Shown here piece by piece: positions 1 to 8,657 of a stretch of 64,000 nucleotides of DNA (position 1 is the first letter of the stretch; the number at the start of each line of letters is the position of its first letter). The DNA is from Candidatus Caenarcanales bacterium. Lineage in GTDB: Bacteria; Cyanobacteriota; Vampirovibrionia; Caenarcaniphilales; Caenarcanaceae. The stretch is taken from contig JASJDU010000001.1 in assembly GCA_030065015.1 (NCBI GenBank), forward strand, positions 77,814 through 141,813, written 5' to 3'. The notes under the pieces were generated by a model. It was not told the DNA's origin and did not search any database. It was given only the letters and a program-made list of their open reading frames with translations. Both the position numbers and the translations under genes were made by a program.

Positions 1-1928
1 TGAACTACTATTCCACGTCCTCTGGATATAACTCCTACAATGTCCTCCCCTGGAATTGGCTGGCAACATTTAGCAAAAGAATGCATTAGATTTTTTAAGC
101 TTTGAATTTCGCTTATATTTGATTTCCTTCGCTTAGTTTTCTTTAGATAGTCTTTTTCAGCATTTTGAGGTGGTGGCTCTTTCTGAATGAATCCTTCATT
201 TTTAAGACGACCTATAATTTGTGCGGTTGAAACATCAGCAGAAGCAAGGCGAACGAATAACTCATCTTCTGAGTTTAAACCCATTTTTGAGCTAACAAGT
301 TTTAGTGCTCCTTTTTTTAAGAGCTCCTCAAAGTGATTTTTACCTAACGAATCTGAAAGTATTCCTCTTCCAGTATCAATATATTCATCTCTTCGGAATT
401 TTTTAAACCATTGTTTGATCTTACTTTTTGTGGAACTGCTTTGAACGAAGTTTAACCAATGGGAAGAGGGATGAGAGTTTTTATTGGTTTGTATTTCAAC
501 AATGTCACCGTTTTTCAGAGGATGATTCAGTTGAACAATTCTTTCATTGACTTTGGCTCCAACACAGTAGTTACCAACATCGCTGTGAACATGATAAGCA
601 AAATCTACTGGGGTTGAATTCCTGGGCAATCTATAGACATCTCCTTGAGGGCTTAAAACAAAGATTTCATCGGCTAAAAAATCTATCTGAACTGCCTTAC
701 TGTAATCACCCGCATCCGGCAGTTCGTCTTTCATTTCAACCAGCTTTTTTCTCAGCTCAGAAAGATGAATTTCATAATTGGAAGAACTTTTTACTGATTT
801 CCCTTGCTCTTTGTATTTCCAATGAGCTGCCACACCGTATTCTGCAATTCTATGCATTTCATTTGTGCGTATTTGTATTTCAACTAGCTTTTCTTCTGGA
901 CCAATAATTGTTGTATGAAGGGATTGGTACATGTTTGATTTTGGAATTGCAATATAGTCTTTGAACCTTCCAGGAATTGGACGAAACATATCATGGATTA
1001 TCCCTAGAACTTCATAGCATTGCCTTTCCTGATCGACAATCATTCTTACGGCAAGCAAGTCAAAGATTTCTTCACTCTGCAACCTTTTTACTTTGTTATA
1101 AATGCTGTAGAAATGTTTTACACGTCCACTTATCTGGGCTTCGATTGATGCTTGTTTGAGTTCTCTATTGATTAAATTAATTAATTTCGCCAGATATTCT
1201 TCTCTATTTTTTCTATTTTCACTGACTATCTTTTCAATTCTTCGATACTCTTCTTCATCTAGATATCGGAAAGCTAAATCCTCTAATTGCCATTTAATAT
1301 GCCCTAAACCAAAACGGTTTGCTAAAGGAGCAAATATCTCAATAGTTTCTCTAGAAATATCCTTTTGTTTATGTAAAGGCATAAATTCTAAGGTTTTCAT
1401 ATTGTGCAGTCGATCGGCTAATTTGACTAATACAACCCTTAAGTCGCTAGCAATAGCCAAAAGCATTTTTCTAAAATTTTCAGCTTGCTCTTCTCTTTTA
1501 GAGGCAAAACTCAGTTTATTTAATTTAGTAACTCCTTCGACCAACTCTTGAACTTCTCGGCCAAAAAATCTTCCAATCTCTTCTGCAGTGCTTCCCGTAT
1601 CTTCAAGAACATCATGCAATAGACCAGCGCAAATCGTTTCTGTATCAGCATCTAGGTCAGTTAAAAGGATTGCAACATTTAAAGGATGGATTATATAAGG
1701 TTCACCACTTTTTCTAAACTGTTTTTGGTGAGCTTTATAAGAAAACTCATAAGCGTTAGAAATAATCTTTATTTCTGATTCTGAGTATTGTTCTTTCTTA
1801 AGATTGTTGAACAACTCATCTTTAAGAGCAACTAATTCATCATTAAATTTAGATGATATTTGTGAAGGTAGTCTATTAGATTCTTCAAAACTATCGCCAA
1901 TTGGTGAATTTGATATGGCTTTTGACAT
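1..1928 (-). CDS. rel: RelA/SpoT-family bifunctional (p)ppGpp synthetase/hydrolase, 3' end outside window
   Basis: Makes and degrades the stringent-response alarmone (p)ppGpp in the cytoplasm. About 642 residues are visible from the ATG at 1928 and the reading frame runs off the left edge. The HD hydrolase domain (about residues 60-180) keeps H81, the HD pair H105-D106 and ADRLHN (171-176). The synthetase domain (about 260-375) shows GRVKHFYSIY, the RFKD motif at 321-324 and EIQIRT at 350-355. RFKD, rather than the acidic EXDD form, is typical of bifunctional Rel enzymes. A TGS domain follows (about 410-480), and the start of the C-terminal cysteine-containing region (FAKCCQPIPG) is near the edge. 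Both catalytic halves look intact. Family assignment is certain; the missing part should be the remaining regulatory C-terminus. Confidence 0.95.
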   Translation of the reverse strand, partial: MSKAISNSPIGDSFEESNRLPSQISSKFNDELVALKDELFNNLKKEQYSESEIKIISNAYEFSYKAHQKQFRKSGEPYIIHPLNVAILLTDLDADTETICAGLLHDVLEDTGSTAEEIGRFFGREVQELVEGVTKLNKLSFASKREEQAENFRKMLLAIASDLRVVLVKLADRLHNMKTLEFMPLHKQKDISRETIEIFAPLANRFGLGHIKWQLEDLAFRYLDEEEYRRIEKIVSENRKNREEYLAKLINLINRELKQASIEAQISGRVKHFYSIYNKVKRLQSEEIFDLLAVRMIVDQERQCYEVLGIIHDMFRPIPGRFKDYIAIPKSNMYQSLHTTIIGPEEKLVEIQIRTNEMHRIAEYGVAAHWKYKEQGKSVKSSSNYEIHLSELRKKLVEMKDELPDAGDYSKAVQIDFLADEIFVLSPQGDVYRLPRNSTPVDFAYHVHSDVGNYCVGAKVNERIVQLNHPLKNGDIVEIQTNKNSHPSSHWLNFVQSSSTKSKIKQWFKKFRRDEYIDTGRGILSDSLGKNHFEELLKKGALKLVSSKMGLNSEDELFVRLASADVSTAQIIGRLKNEGFIQKEPPPQNAEKDYLKKTKRRKSNISEIQSLKNLMHSFAKCCQPIPGEDIVGVISRGRGIVV

Positions 1929-2166
1929 GAAAGCCTTATTTGATGAATAGGGATTATGTGAATTAAAACAGCAAACCTCTAATTATCTTTCTTGGATGAA
2001 AGACATTTAATTGACAATAACTTTTCTTTAGAGTTTTGCTATGTAAATTATGCCTTGTAAAAAAAGAAATCCCAAGATCAATTGAGTATTTTGTTAATTT
2101 TTAAAATAAAATACATTAAACAATCCGCTAAAAATTGCGATTCAATTGATTGAGATTATTTATTAC

Positions 2167-3360
2167 TTAAGGCTCTCTCTCAACCAAAGAATTTAAAGCT
2201 CTAATTGGTATTTTAGATAAGTGAGCTTTATCCAATGGATCTACAAGTGCCAAGCTATATTCGTTAGGGTTATAACTATTTGTAATTGGAAACATTAAAC
2301 TTATAGTACTAGATTCTCCTTTTTGCACACTTTTTAAAAGTTGACTACCGGATGTTCTCAAGTCAGGTGTAACGGGATCCCCTCCGTCTTGTGGAATTAA
2401 GAGCAAGTCACAAGGATAAATTGAACTATCTGTATAATTGTTCACCTTCACCTTAACGGATAATAGACCCTCATATTCTTCGGACGGAATGATATTGGAC
2501 TCTAAAAGTTCTAAATTCAGTCCAATAAGCTCACTTTCAATATTTTGATTGGCCAAAGCGGCTTCTTCTAAAACAGAATCACTCAAACTCAAAGAATCTT
2601 TGAATTCTATAATTTCTCTCTCTCCAGGAAAAAAAGATTTTGTTTCTCCTTGACGTTTAAAAGAGCCAATTAGTCCCAAAGAAACTCCTATTCCAGCACT
2701 CAACGCAACACTCAATCCATTTGTATACAAAGCTGCAACCGGTGCCCATTTCAATGAATTGTAAGTTCCCCAAAGAGCACCTAAAGTCATTAGCTTTAAA
2801 TCGTAAACTATCATTTTACTAGCTTCTTTACCTTTAAAGCTTTCAGTGGTCATTTTTGCGCTTATGGGAAACTCTTTGCCTGACTTAATACGCAGTTTAT
2901 CAAAATGAACGGTTACACACCCAGCTCTTCCTGCTTTTTTACTAGGTTTCACTTCTACAATACGTCCAGTTATTATGCTTCCACGAAGTGCCTCTAATGG
3001 ATTTATTTTATTGGTAGACGGTTTTACTAATATTTTTGCTTCTACTTTATCTCCTTCAAGACTGAATTCAGAAGATAAGAGGGTCATTATTTGAATTGTG
3101 ATTTTTGATTCACGGTTAATTACTCTTGTTGCTGAACCTTCTAAGATTACAGGTGAATTGGGCAAATCAATCAATGATGAGCTATTTACTTGGCTAGAAA
3201 GCTGCTCTAAAGGTAGAAGATTATTAGTAAAAGAGTTTTCTTTTAATTGTGAATCTAAGGGTGGTAGTTTGTTCTCTCCTGCCAGCAACTTTTGAGGAGA
3301 AGTAAATAGAAGAAATAAAGTAATAATATTAAATGTTATAAAGGTCTTACTCCAAGACAT
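2167..3360 (-). CDS. exported protein of unknown function
   Basis: A 397-residue protein with an N-terminal signal peptide (hydrophobic residues about 8-26, likely cleaved after LLAG). I do not recognise a family. Residues about 95-190 look beta-rich and include GSIITGRIVEVKPSKKAGR, which resembles a small barrel. A Gly/Ala-rich hydrophobic stretch follows at about 195-235 and could be a membrane hairpin. The C-terminal 100 residues look like an Ig-like or beta-sandwich domain. It lies between rel and dxr on the same strand, with gaps of 238 and 126 bp, so co-transcription is possible but not shown. Periplasmic or outer-surface location is inferred from the signal peptide only. Confidence 0.75.
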   Translation of the reverse strand: MSWSKTFITFNIITLFLLFTSPQKLLAGENKLPPLDSQLKENSFTNNLLPLEQLSSQVNSSSLIDLPNSPVILEGSATRVINRESKITIQIMTLLSSEFSLEGDKVEAKILVKPSTNKINPLEALRGSIITGRIVEVKPSKKAGRAGCVTVHFDKLRIKSGKEFPISAKMTTESFKGKEASKMIVYDLKLMTLGALWGTYNSLKWAPVAALYTNGLSVALSAGIGVSLGLIGSFKRQGETKSFFPGEREIIEFKDSLSLSDSVLEEAALANQNIESELIGLNLELLESNIIPSEEYEGLLSVKVKVNNYTDSSIYPCDLLLIPQDGGDPVTPDLRTSGSQLLKSVQKGESSTISLMFPITNSYNPNEYSLALVDPLDKAHLSKIPIRALNSLVEREP

Positions 3361-3486
3361 AAATTTTCAATTGAGATAGTTTTTTATCAATTCTATATCA
3401 CAAATAGTTACCGATAGATCTTTTGAAGTTTAAAGTTTTGCAATTATTTAATATTCAAGGTTAATTTAAGTAAATTCAAGAATGAA

Positions 3487-4671
3487 TTAAACTGAAATCG
3501 TAATGTGATCTATAAGTTGATTCGATATCTCTTTTGCTTTTCCTCTTGCCCATAAATCTGCTCTTTTGACATCATCATAATTATTTATTTCTTCGGGAGA
3601 ATGACTTTCTAGAGTTCTTTCAATAATCTGAGGTATGTGGCTAAACCTAATTCTTTTATTCAAAAACAATTCAACTGCAATTTCATCAGCAGCACATAAA
3701 ACGGCTGGATAAGTTTTCCCTAATCTACCGGCTTCATAAGCTAAATTCAAACAAGGAAAACGATCATAGTCTATTTCAAGAAACTCAAGCTTTTTAATTT
3801 CCTTTAGATTGAGCCTTTGCTTGGATAAGTTTTTATTTCTTTCAGGGTAGTCCAAAGCATACTGTATTGCCAACCTCATATCGTTGGGTCCTAATTGAGC
3901 TAATATATTTCCATCTTTAAATTCAACTAAGCTATGAATTAAGCTCTGTGGATGGACTAAAACGTCAATTTGATCGTAAGAAAAATTAAAGAGCCTTTGC
4001 GCCTCTATTACTTCAAGCCCTTTGTTCATTAAGGTCGCAGAATCAATAGTAATTTTTGGACCCATCTTCCAAGTTGGATGATTTAAGGCGTCTTCGACAC
4101 TCACCTCTTCAAAGCTAGCTTTAGAAAAATAGAATGGTCCTCCAGAGGCAGTAATGTATATTTTCTGGACATTGTCAACATTCCTACTGCCAAGACACTG
4201 GTGAATAGCAACATGTTCACTATCAGCTGGTATTAAGCTCCCCCCGTTTTCTTGAATGGACTTACGAATCAAATCGCCCGCCGCAACTAAAGTCTCTTTG
4301 TTAGCCACAATTAAGTTTTTTGATTGATCCAGGGCCTTTAAGGTTGGCTCAATTCCAAGTGCTCCTACTAAAGCGATAACTACATCTTTCGCATCAGGAG
4401 ACAAAGCAACCTCTATCAATCCCTCGGATCCAAATGCTATTTTTGTCTTAAAAGCTAAGGCAGAATTCAATTCATCTGCAATTTCTTTGTTTTTTACTGA
4501 AACTAGTTTTGGTTTAAATTCTTCAATTAGATTTACCAATAAATTCAAATCTGAACCCGCCGCCGCAAGAGATTCAATTTCATATCTATGTGGAGCACTC
4601 CTAACTAGATCTAAAGTTTGTAGTCCAATTGAGCCAGTTGCACCGAGAAGAGCTATTTTTTTCATATTCAC
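3487..4671 (-). CDS. dxr: 1-deoxy-D-xylulose 5-phosphate reductoisomerase
   Basis: Second enzyme of the MEP isoprenoid pathway, converting DXP to 2-C-methyl-D-erythritol 4-phosphate with NADPH and a divalent metal. The 394-residue length is normal. The NADPH loop GATGSIG is at 10-16. The metal ligands are in ADSEH (D150, E152) and NKGLE (E220), and the substrate loop includes ASGGPF (175-180) and HPTWKMGPKITIDSATLM (198-215). The family motif VHPQSLIHS is also present. The start could be the ATG at 4671 or the one two codons later. The gene lies 100 bp downstream of ycf23 on the same strand. It indicates isoprenoid synthesis by the MEP route, as in cyanobacteria. Confidence 0.97.
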   Translation of the reverse strand: MNMKKIALLGATGSIGLQTLDLVRSAPHRYEIESLAAAGSDLNLLVNLIEEFKPKLVSVKNKEIADELNSALAFKTKIAFGSEGLIEVALSPDAKDVVIALVGALGIEPTLKALDQSKNLIVANKETLVAAGDLIRKSIQENGGSLIPADSEHVAIHQCLGSRNVDNVQKIYITASGGPFYFSKASFEEVSVEDALNHPTWKMGPKITIDSATLMNKGLEVIEAQRLFNFSYDQIDVLVHPQSLIHSLVEFKDGNILAQLGPNDMRLAIQYALDYPERNKNLSKQRLNLKEIKKLEFLEIDYDRFPCLNLAYEAGRLGKTYPAVLCAADEIAVELFLNKRIRFSHIPQIIERTLESHSPEEINNYDDVKRADLWARGKAKEISNQLIDHITISV

Positions 4672-4771
4672 ATGAGGTCTTTGAAGCTAGGCAAAAACAT
4701 GTAGGGCAGACACATTAAGTAACAATTTATATTTGTTAAAAATACTCAGCCTCAAAACTTAGTCCAATAAT

Positions 4772-5503
4772 TTATAAAACTGGTGACATTTTAACCTGAA
4801 AGTTATATAAGGATTCTTGGACGGATTTGATCGAGGCAATCATTTCAATTTCTGAGGCTAAGTTGCTTATAGCTTTACCAATACCAACACCATTTGCTCC
4901 AGCAGCGATTGCCATTGGAACCGTGATTGCAGAAAGCCCTCCGGCCGCTAATATACAAGCTCTCGGGCAGGCTTTTTTCAATTCAATAGTATTAGCAAGA
5001 GTTACTTTTGCCTTTTCTATTTGTCCTATTGCACCGTTTTCACTTGCAGAGGATATTGAACCACCTTCGGTTTGAATTATTGGAACTCCCATTTCACAGA
5101 GTTCTTGCGCTAAATCGGCTTGCTCATTCGGGGTTAAATAACCAGGAACGGTTACGGATAAATTAGTTTCTCCAGAATCTAAAAGGGTTTGAACTGCATC
5201 TAAAATTTCTTTTCGATTAATTTTAATTCCACTTGGATAAAGATGATCATAGTTTCCCAATTCAAGATAATCTGCACCAATTCTGGAAGAGGAAAGAAGC
5301 TTTTGTGGATCCAGAGAGGAAACAAATATTTTTGTATCAGTTTCCTTGAGTATTTCTTTCGCTAATTGAATTATTTCTGGGCTATCACATATATCAACAG
5401 CCTCAACTTTACAAAAAGCAGCCGCTTTTAAAACCTTTGTTACTTTTACTGGATCTCTATTTTCTATCCCAGCAATTACTTTTAAAAAATTTGTTTCTTT
5501 CAC
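4772..5503 (-). CDS. ycf23: Ycf23/DUF561 family protein (TIM-barrel)
   Basis: A 243-residue protein matching the Ycf23 family (DUF561), found mainly in cyanobacteria and in red-algal plastid genomes. Its biochemical function is not established. Residues near the start (LKVIAGIENRDP) and the C-terminal phosphate-binding-like segments ILAAGGLSAITVP and AGANGVGIGKAISN fit a TIM barrel related to aldolase/NPD-like enzymes. The internal segment IIQTEGGSISSA is typical of this family. The gene sits 41 bp downstream of a diguanylate cyclase gene and 100 bp upstream of dxr, all on the minus strand. It is the strongest taxonomic marker in the window for a cyanobacterial affiliation. Confidence 0.88.
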   Translation of the reverse strand: MKETNFLKVIAGIENRDPVKVTKVLKAAAFCKVEAVDICDSPEIIQLAKEILKETDTKIFVSSLDPQKLLSSSRIGADYLELGNYDHLYPSGIKINRKEILDAVQTLLDSGETNLSVTVPGYLTPNEQADLAQELCEMGVPIIQTEGGSISSASENGAIGQIEKAKVTLANTIELKKACPRACILAAGGLSAITVPMAIAAGANGVGIGKAISNLASEIEMIASIKSVQESLYNFQVKMSPVL

Positions 5504-5544
5504 AATTTTAAAGAGTTTAATTTAACTAGGATTAGTTTATCGAC

Positions 5545-6468
5545 TCAATGTGAGATTTGGATCATTTTCTCCTTACAATAAGGAACTTCACTAAATATCA
5601 TGCTTTGTGATCTTCCAAGATTTTTTGCTGCATACAAAGCAATATCTGATGAGAGAACAAGCAGCCGCTCTTGAGCGTGATTATTAATAAATTGCAGGTT
5701 TGTAGAAGGATCATCTCTAGATCCTTTTAAATAATTTAGCCTTTCTATCAATTTATTATCAATCTCATTTGGATTCAACGTACTTATACCAATACTCAAT
5801 GTCAAACAGTTGCTTACTTCTGAGCCTACATGAGGTATCTGCTCTGCCAGAATTGCTTCATGAATTTTCTTAGCAACTGTCACTGCACCATCTTCATTTG
5901 TAGAAGGAAGAATTATTACAAATTCTTCACCTCCATATCTTGCAAGAACATCAGACTCTCTCTCTAAAGTCTCTTGTATTATTTGTGCAACTTTTCTTAA
6001 AATATTATCCCCTCGCAAATGTCCATACAAATCATTATATGGCTTAAAAAAGTCAATATCCATTAAAAAAAGTGAAATAGTATCTACCTTATTATCTTTA
6101 GACTTCCTTTTATTGAGAGACCATAGCTCTTTGAGACATACATCAAAATAGCTTCTATTATAGATTTGAGTAAGACCATCTTTAATTCCACTATTTGCCG
6201 CTCCTGTTGCTAATTCGGCAATTCCCTCAAAGTGTTGCTTCTCTCCAGGAAAAAGAGGAATAGGTATTATTTGATTTAACCAATCTAGCCTTGTTTGAAA
6301 AAGTTCAATAAGCTGCTCAAAATGTCTTTCTGAGTTGATTTTTTTTATAATTCTCATGTCCCGAACCCCTCTTTGTAAAAACTCCTTTTGCTGACCGTAA
6401 GGAGGCCTAAACGTAAGCTTCTTTAAAGTATTAACAATTGGTTTGTAATTAGAGACTTTAAGATTCAT
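5545..6468 (-). CDS. diguanylate cyclase (GGDEF domain)
   Basis: Predicted to make cyclic di-GMP from two GTP. The GGDEF domain occupies about residues 95-290 of 307. Counting from a possible TTG at 6471, the active-site loop reads GGEEF at 180-184, an active variant. The inhibitory I-site RESD (171-174) lies exactly five residues before it, so product feedback inhibition is likely intact. FLMDIDFFKPYND holds the metal-binding aspartate. The N-terminal 90 residues match no sensor domain I know and contain no membrane segment. An insertion of about 35 residues lies between the SIGIS strand and the last helix (DIALYAAKN). The ATG at 6468 was chosen over the adjoining TTG. An 11-bp inverted repeat lies just upstream. 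Confidence 0.9.
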   Translation of the reverse strand: MNLKVSNYKPIVNTLKKLTFRPPYGQQKEFLQRGVRDMRIIKKINSERHFEQLIELFQTRLDWLNQIIPIPLFPGEKQHFEGIAELATGAANSGIKDGLTQIYNRSYFDVCLKELWSLNKRKSKDNKVDTISLFLMDIDFFKPYNDLYGHLRGDNILRKVAQIIQETLERESDVLARYGGEEFVIILPSTNEDGAVTVAKKIHEAILAEQIPHVGSEVSNCLTLSIGISTLNPNEIDNKLIERLNYLKGSRDDPSTNLQFINNHAQERLLVLSSDIALYAAKNLGRSQSMIFSEVPYCKEKMIQISH

Positions 6469-6498
6469 CAAATTTTATTATTTAAATTGAAACTGCGA

Positions 6499-6533
6499 AA
6501 TTGTTACAATTCGGTTACAAGTTTGTAACAATT
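6499..6533. promoter_or_regulatory. 11-bp perfect inverted repeat upstream of the diguanylate cyclase gene
   Basis: AATTGTTACAA at 6499-6509 is matched by TTGTAACAATT at 6523-6533, with a 13-base centre that itself contains GTTACAA. It lies 31-65 bases upstream of the cyclase ATG, where a repressor or activator operator would sit. The rest of the gap 6469-6844 holds no gene that I can see; the promoter of the divergent hemerythrin-like gene must also be in it. Confidence 0.5.
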
Positions 6534-6844
6534 ATCTGGGAAAAATCCAGGATGTAAATTCTCCCAGACTTATCTACAGTTGAGCTTTAATGATTTTTAA
6601 ACTTTTTACCGAGCCAATAAAGTTCTTTCAAAATCATTGATTAATGAACTCAATGCATGAATAACTCCCAGAAGTATTACCGCTCAAGGAAAAGGCTGAA
6701 ATTAGCATTCAAAGCGTATTAACAATGATTCTATACAATACTCTCTATTCAATAACTCAATCCCTATTCGCGTGTTAGAGCTAGATTAGATAGTTGAATA
6801 TTGTAATTAGTCACTAAAACAATACGTGAGGCATATTTACACAG

Positions 6845-7312
6845 ATGGCAGTTACTCCTTGTCTTCAAAGGCAAAACACAGAAATACTCAATATCTGTGA
6901 CAACCTAGTTAAAGATCTTGAAAGACTTGAATATGAAGACAATAAACAAGAATCAAAAAGAAAAATAGTTACTCTTATTAATATGTTACTGGGTAAGCTT
7001 CTTGTAAATCTTTCAATGAAAGATAAAGTACTTTATCCAGAAGCAGTAGAAGCAACAAATAATAAATCGCTATCAGCAAAAGCACTTGAGCTTATGTACG
7101 AAATGGGGCGCTTGAAATCTAACATAATGGATTATAGAGAAAATATCCTAATGCAAGATACAAAAGTTGAAACCTTCGTACAAGAAACTCTCAATATAAT
7201 TAATACACTAAAAAAGAAAATAGCTAAAGAAGAAAATGAATTATACCCACTCTTCAGTGAGTACAAAGAAAGTAGTAAAACTAAGCAATCAAGAAAAGCA
7301 GCATTAATATAA
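6845..7312 (+). CDS. hemerythrin-like four-helix protein lacking all histidine ligands
   Basis: A 155-residue all-helical protein. Its layout follows bacterial hemerythrin/HHE domains: a helix ending LSMKDKVLYP at 56-65, matching the usual H-L-x-x-E-D-x-x-L-Y-P, and a last helix ending KEENELYPLF at 131-140. These domains normally bind a di-iron centre through five histidines and two acidic residues. This protein has no histidine at all; the expected His before SMKD is Asn and the Glu is Lys. It therefore probably does not bind iron in the classical way and may have a structural or regulatory role. It is monocistronic and followed by a clear terminator. The fold assignment is by motif similarity only and remains moderate. 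Confidence 0.6.
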   Translation: MAVTPCLQRQNTEILNICDNLVKDLERLEYEDNKQESKRKIVTLINMLLGKLLVNLSMKDKVLYPEAVEATNNKSLSAKALELMYEMGRLKSNIMDYRENILMQDTKVETFVQETLNIINTLKKKIAKEENELYPLFSEYKESSKTKQSRKAALI

Positions 7313-7338
7313 ACTTCATATAAAGCAGCCTTCAAACA

Positions 7339-7375
7339 AAGCCCTTCTCCATTAAAATCTGAAGAAGGGCTTTTT
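7339..7375 (+). terminator. intrinsic terminator after the hemerythrin-like gene
   Basis: AAGCCCTTCT (7339-7348) pairs perfectly with AGAAGGGCTT (7363-7372), followed by TTTTT through 7375. The loop is 14 bases. It lies between two convergent genes and the opposite strand reads into a short A/T-rich stretch, so it may also end the minus-strand MFS transcript. Confidence 0.85.
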
Positions 7376-7410
7376 GCTATCTATCACTGAAGCATTAAGA
7401 GTTCAATTGA

Positions 7411-8655
7411 TTAAATTAAGACCTCTTGTTTTTTATTATTTACAGTTTTTATAGAATCATTTTTTTTTGAACTTTCATTATTAATAGCTTGAACACCAAC
7501 AAATGCAATGTATGCAAAAGATACAGAAGCAGCAATAATCAATCCAGTACCTAAGGAGCCTGAGATATCACTTATTAAACCAATAACCGGTGCGGTAACG
7601 GCTCCACCAACAATTGCAGTACAGAGAACCCCAGCAACAGTCCCTTCATGTTTTTTATCGAAAGAATTGACCGCTAAAGAAAAAATACAAGGAAACATTA
7701 TTGAGGTGAAGAAACCTGCACTTATGAAAGCTATCATAGAAGCATTAGCAGAAGGAGCAACTACTGCCGCAACTATTGAAGATAAACAACCAACGGAGTA
7801 GATTATTAAAGCTTTGGGTGCCGGAATATAATTGAGAATTAATCCTCCTGCAAACCTGCCAACTGCTTGCAAAGTCCAGAATAAGGAAACAACTAATCCT
7901 GCATTAACTTGAGTGATTTCATACTTCTCTCCTAAAAATCGTGAAATGAAGCTTGCAACTCCAACTTCAATCCCAACATAAGTAAAAATCCCTAAAGCAA
8001 AAATTAACATCAAGGGATTTGTAGCGAACTTCAAATATTCTTGAGCATTAGGAGCTTCTTTCTTTTCGATATCTTCAGTTTTCAACTCAGGTATCTTAGT
8101 TACGATGGCTAAAATACAAAGACTGAGAGCTAACCCACCGAATACATAATAAGCTGAAACCCATTCCCAATTTAGACCTTCAACTAAATACTTGATTAGT
8201 ACTCCACCACCAGCTCCACCGAGACCTGCAGCTACTTGAGCCATTGTGAGATTGCGTGAATAGTTATTTGGATCTTCATCTAATTCTTTAACAAGTAAGT
8301 TTCCAACAATTTGCATTGCAGTAACTCCAACTCCCATAATAAAGAGAGAAGCCAAGCCAAAAGAATAAATTGGCATTAAAGAAAATATTGCGGCACCAAC
8401 TAAAATAAGAGAAGCACCCCACAAAAGAGTCTTTTTATTACCGATTTTTTCCAATAACACTCCTTGGGGCAAGGATGTTAGAGCGTAAGCAATAAAAAAG
8501 AAAGAAACCAAGAAGGTTACAACAGCATCACTGCTTATATTGAAGTCTTGCTTCCAAAAAGGAAGTAAAACCCCTGTTATATTGGTTACAATCGCAAATG
8601 TAAAGTAATTCAAGAGAATTACAAGTAATAATTGAAATTTTTGAGCCTTAGTCAT
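7411..8655 (-). CDS. MFS sugar transporter, FucP/GluP-like
   Basis: A major facilitator protein of about 414 residues with some 12 hydrophobic segments, split into two halves by a charged loop (ELKTEDIEKKEAPNAQEY). Overall layout and segments such as LLPFWKQDFN near the N-terminus, QGVLLEKIGNKK after helix 2 and ASFISRFLGE in the second half resemble the fucose/glucose/galactose:H+ symporters. It directly follows a ROK sugar kinase; the kinase stop (8658-8660) lies inside an overlapping TTG start. I prefer the ATG at 8655 because AAGG stands eight bases before it. The pairing implies uptake and phosphorylation of a hexose. The exact sugar cannot be read from sequence. Confidence 0.82.
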   Translation of the reverse strand: MTKAQKFQLLLVILLNYFTFAIVTNITGVLLPFWKQDFNISSDAVVTFLVSFFFIAYALTSLPQGVLLEKIGNKKTLLWGASLILVGAAIFSLMPIYSFGLASLFIMGVGVTAMQIVGNLLVKELDEDPNNYSRNLTMAQVAAGLGGAGGGVLIKYLVEGLNWEWVSAYYVFGGLALSLCILAIVTKIPELKTEDIEKKEAPNAQEYLKFATNPLMLIFALGIFTYVGIEVGVASFISRFLGEKYEITQVNAGLVVSLFWTLQAVGRFAGGLILNYIPAPKALIIYSVGCLSSIVAAVVAPSANASMIAFISAGFFTSIMFPCIFSLAVNSFDKKHEGTVAGVLCTAIVGGAVTAPVIGLISDISGSLGTGLIIAASVSFAYIAFVGVQAINNESSKKNDSIKTVNNKKQEVLI

Positions 8656-8657
8656 TT

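Noticed and set aside
2012-2060. TTGACA as a promoter -35 element for a plus-strand gene
   Set aside because: No plus-strand gene follows and no TATAAT-like box lies at 16-18 bases; the sequence is AT-rich enough for chance matches.
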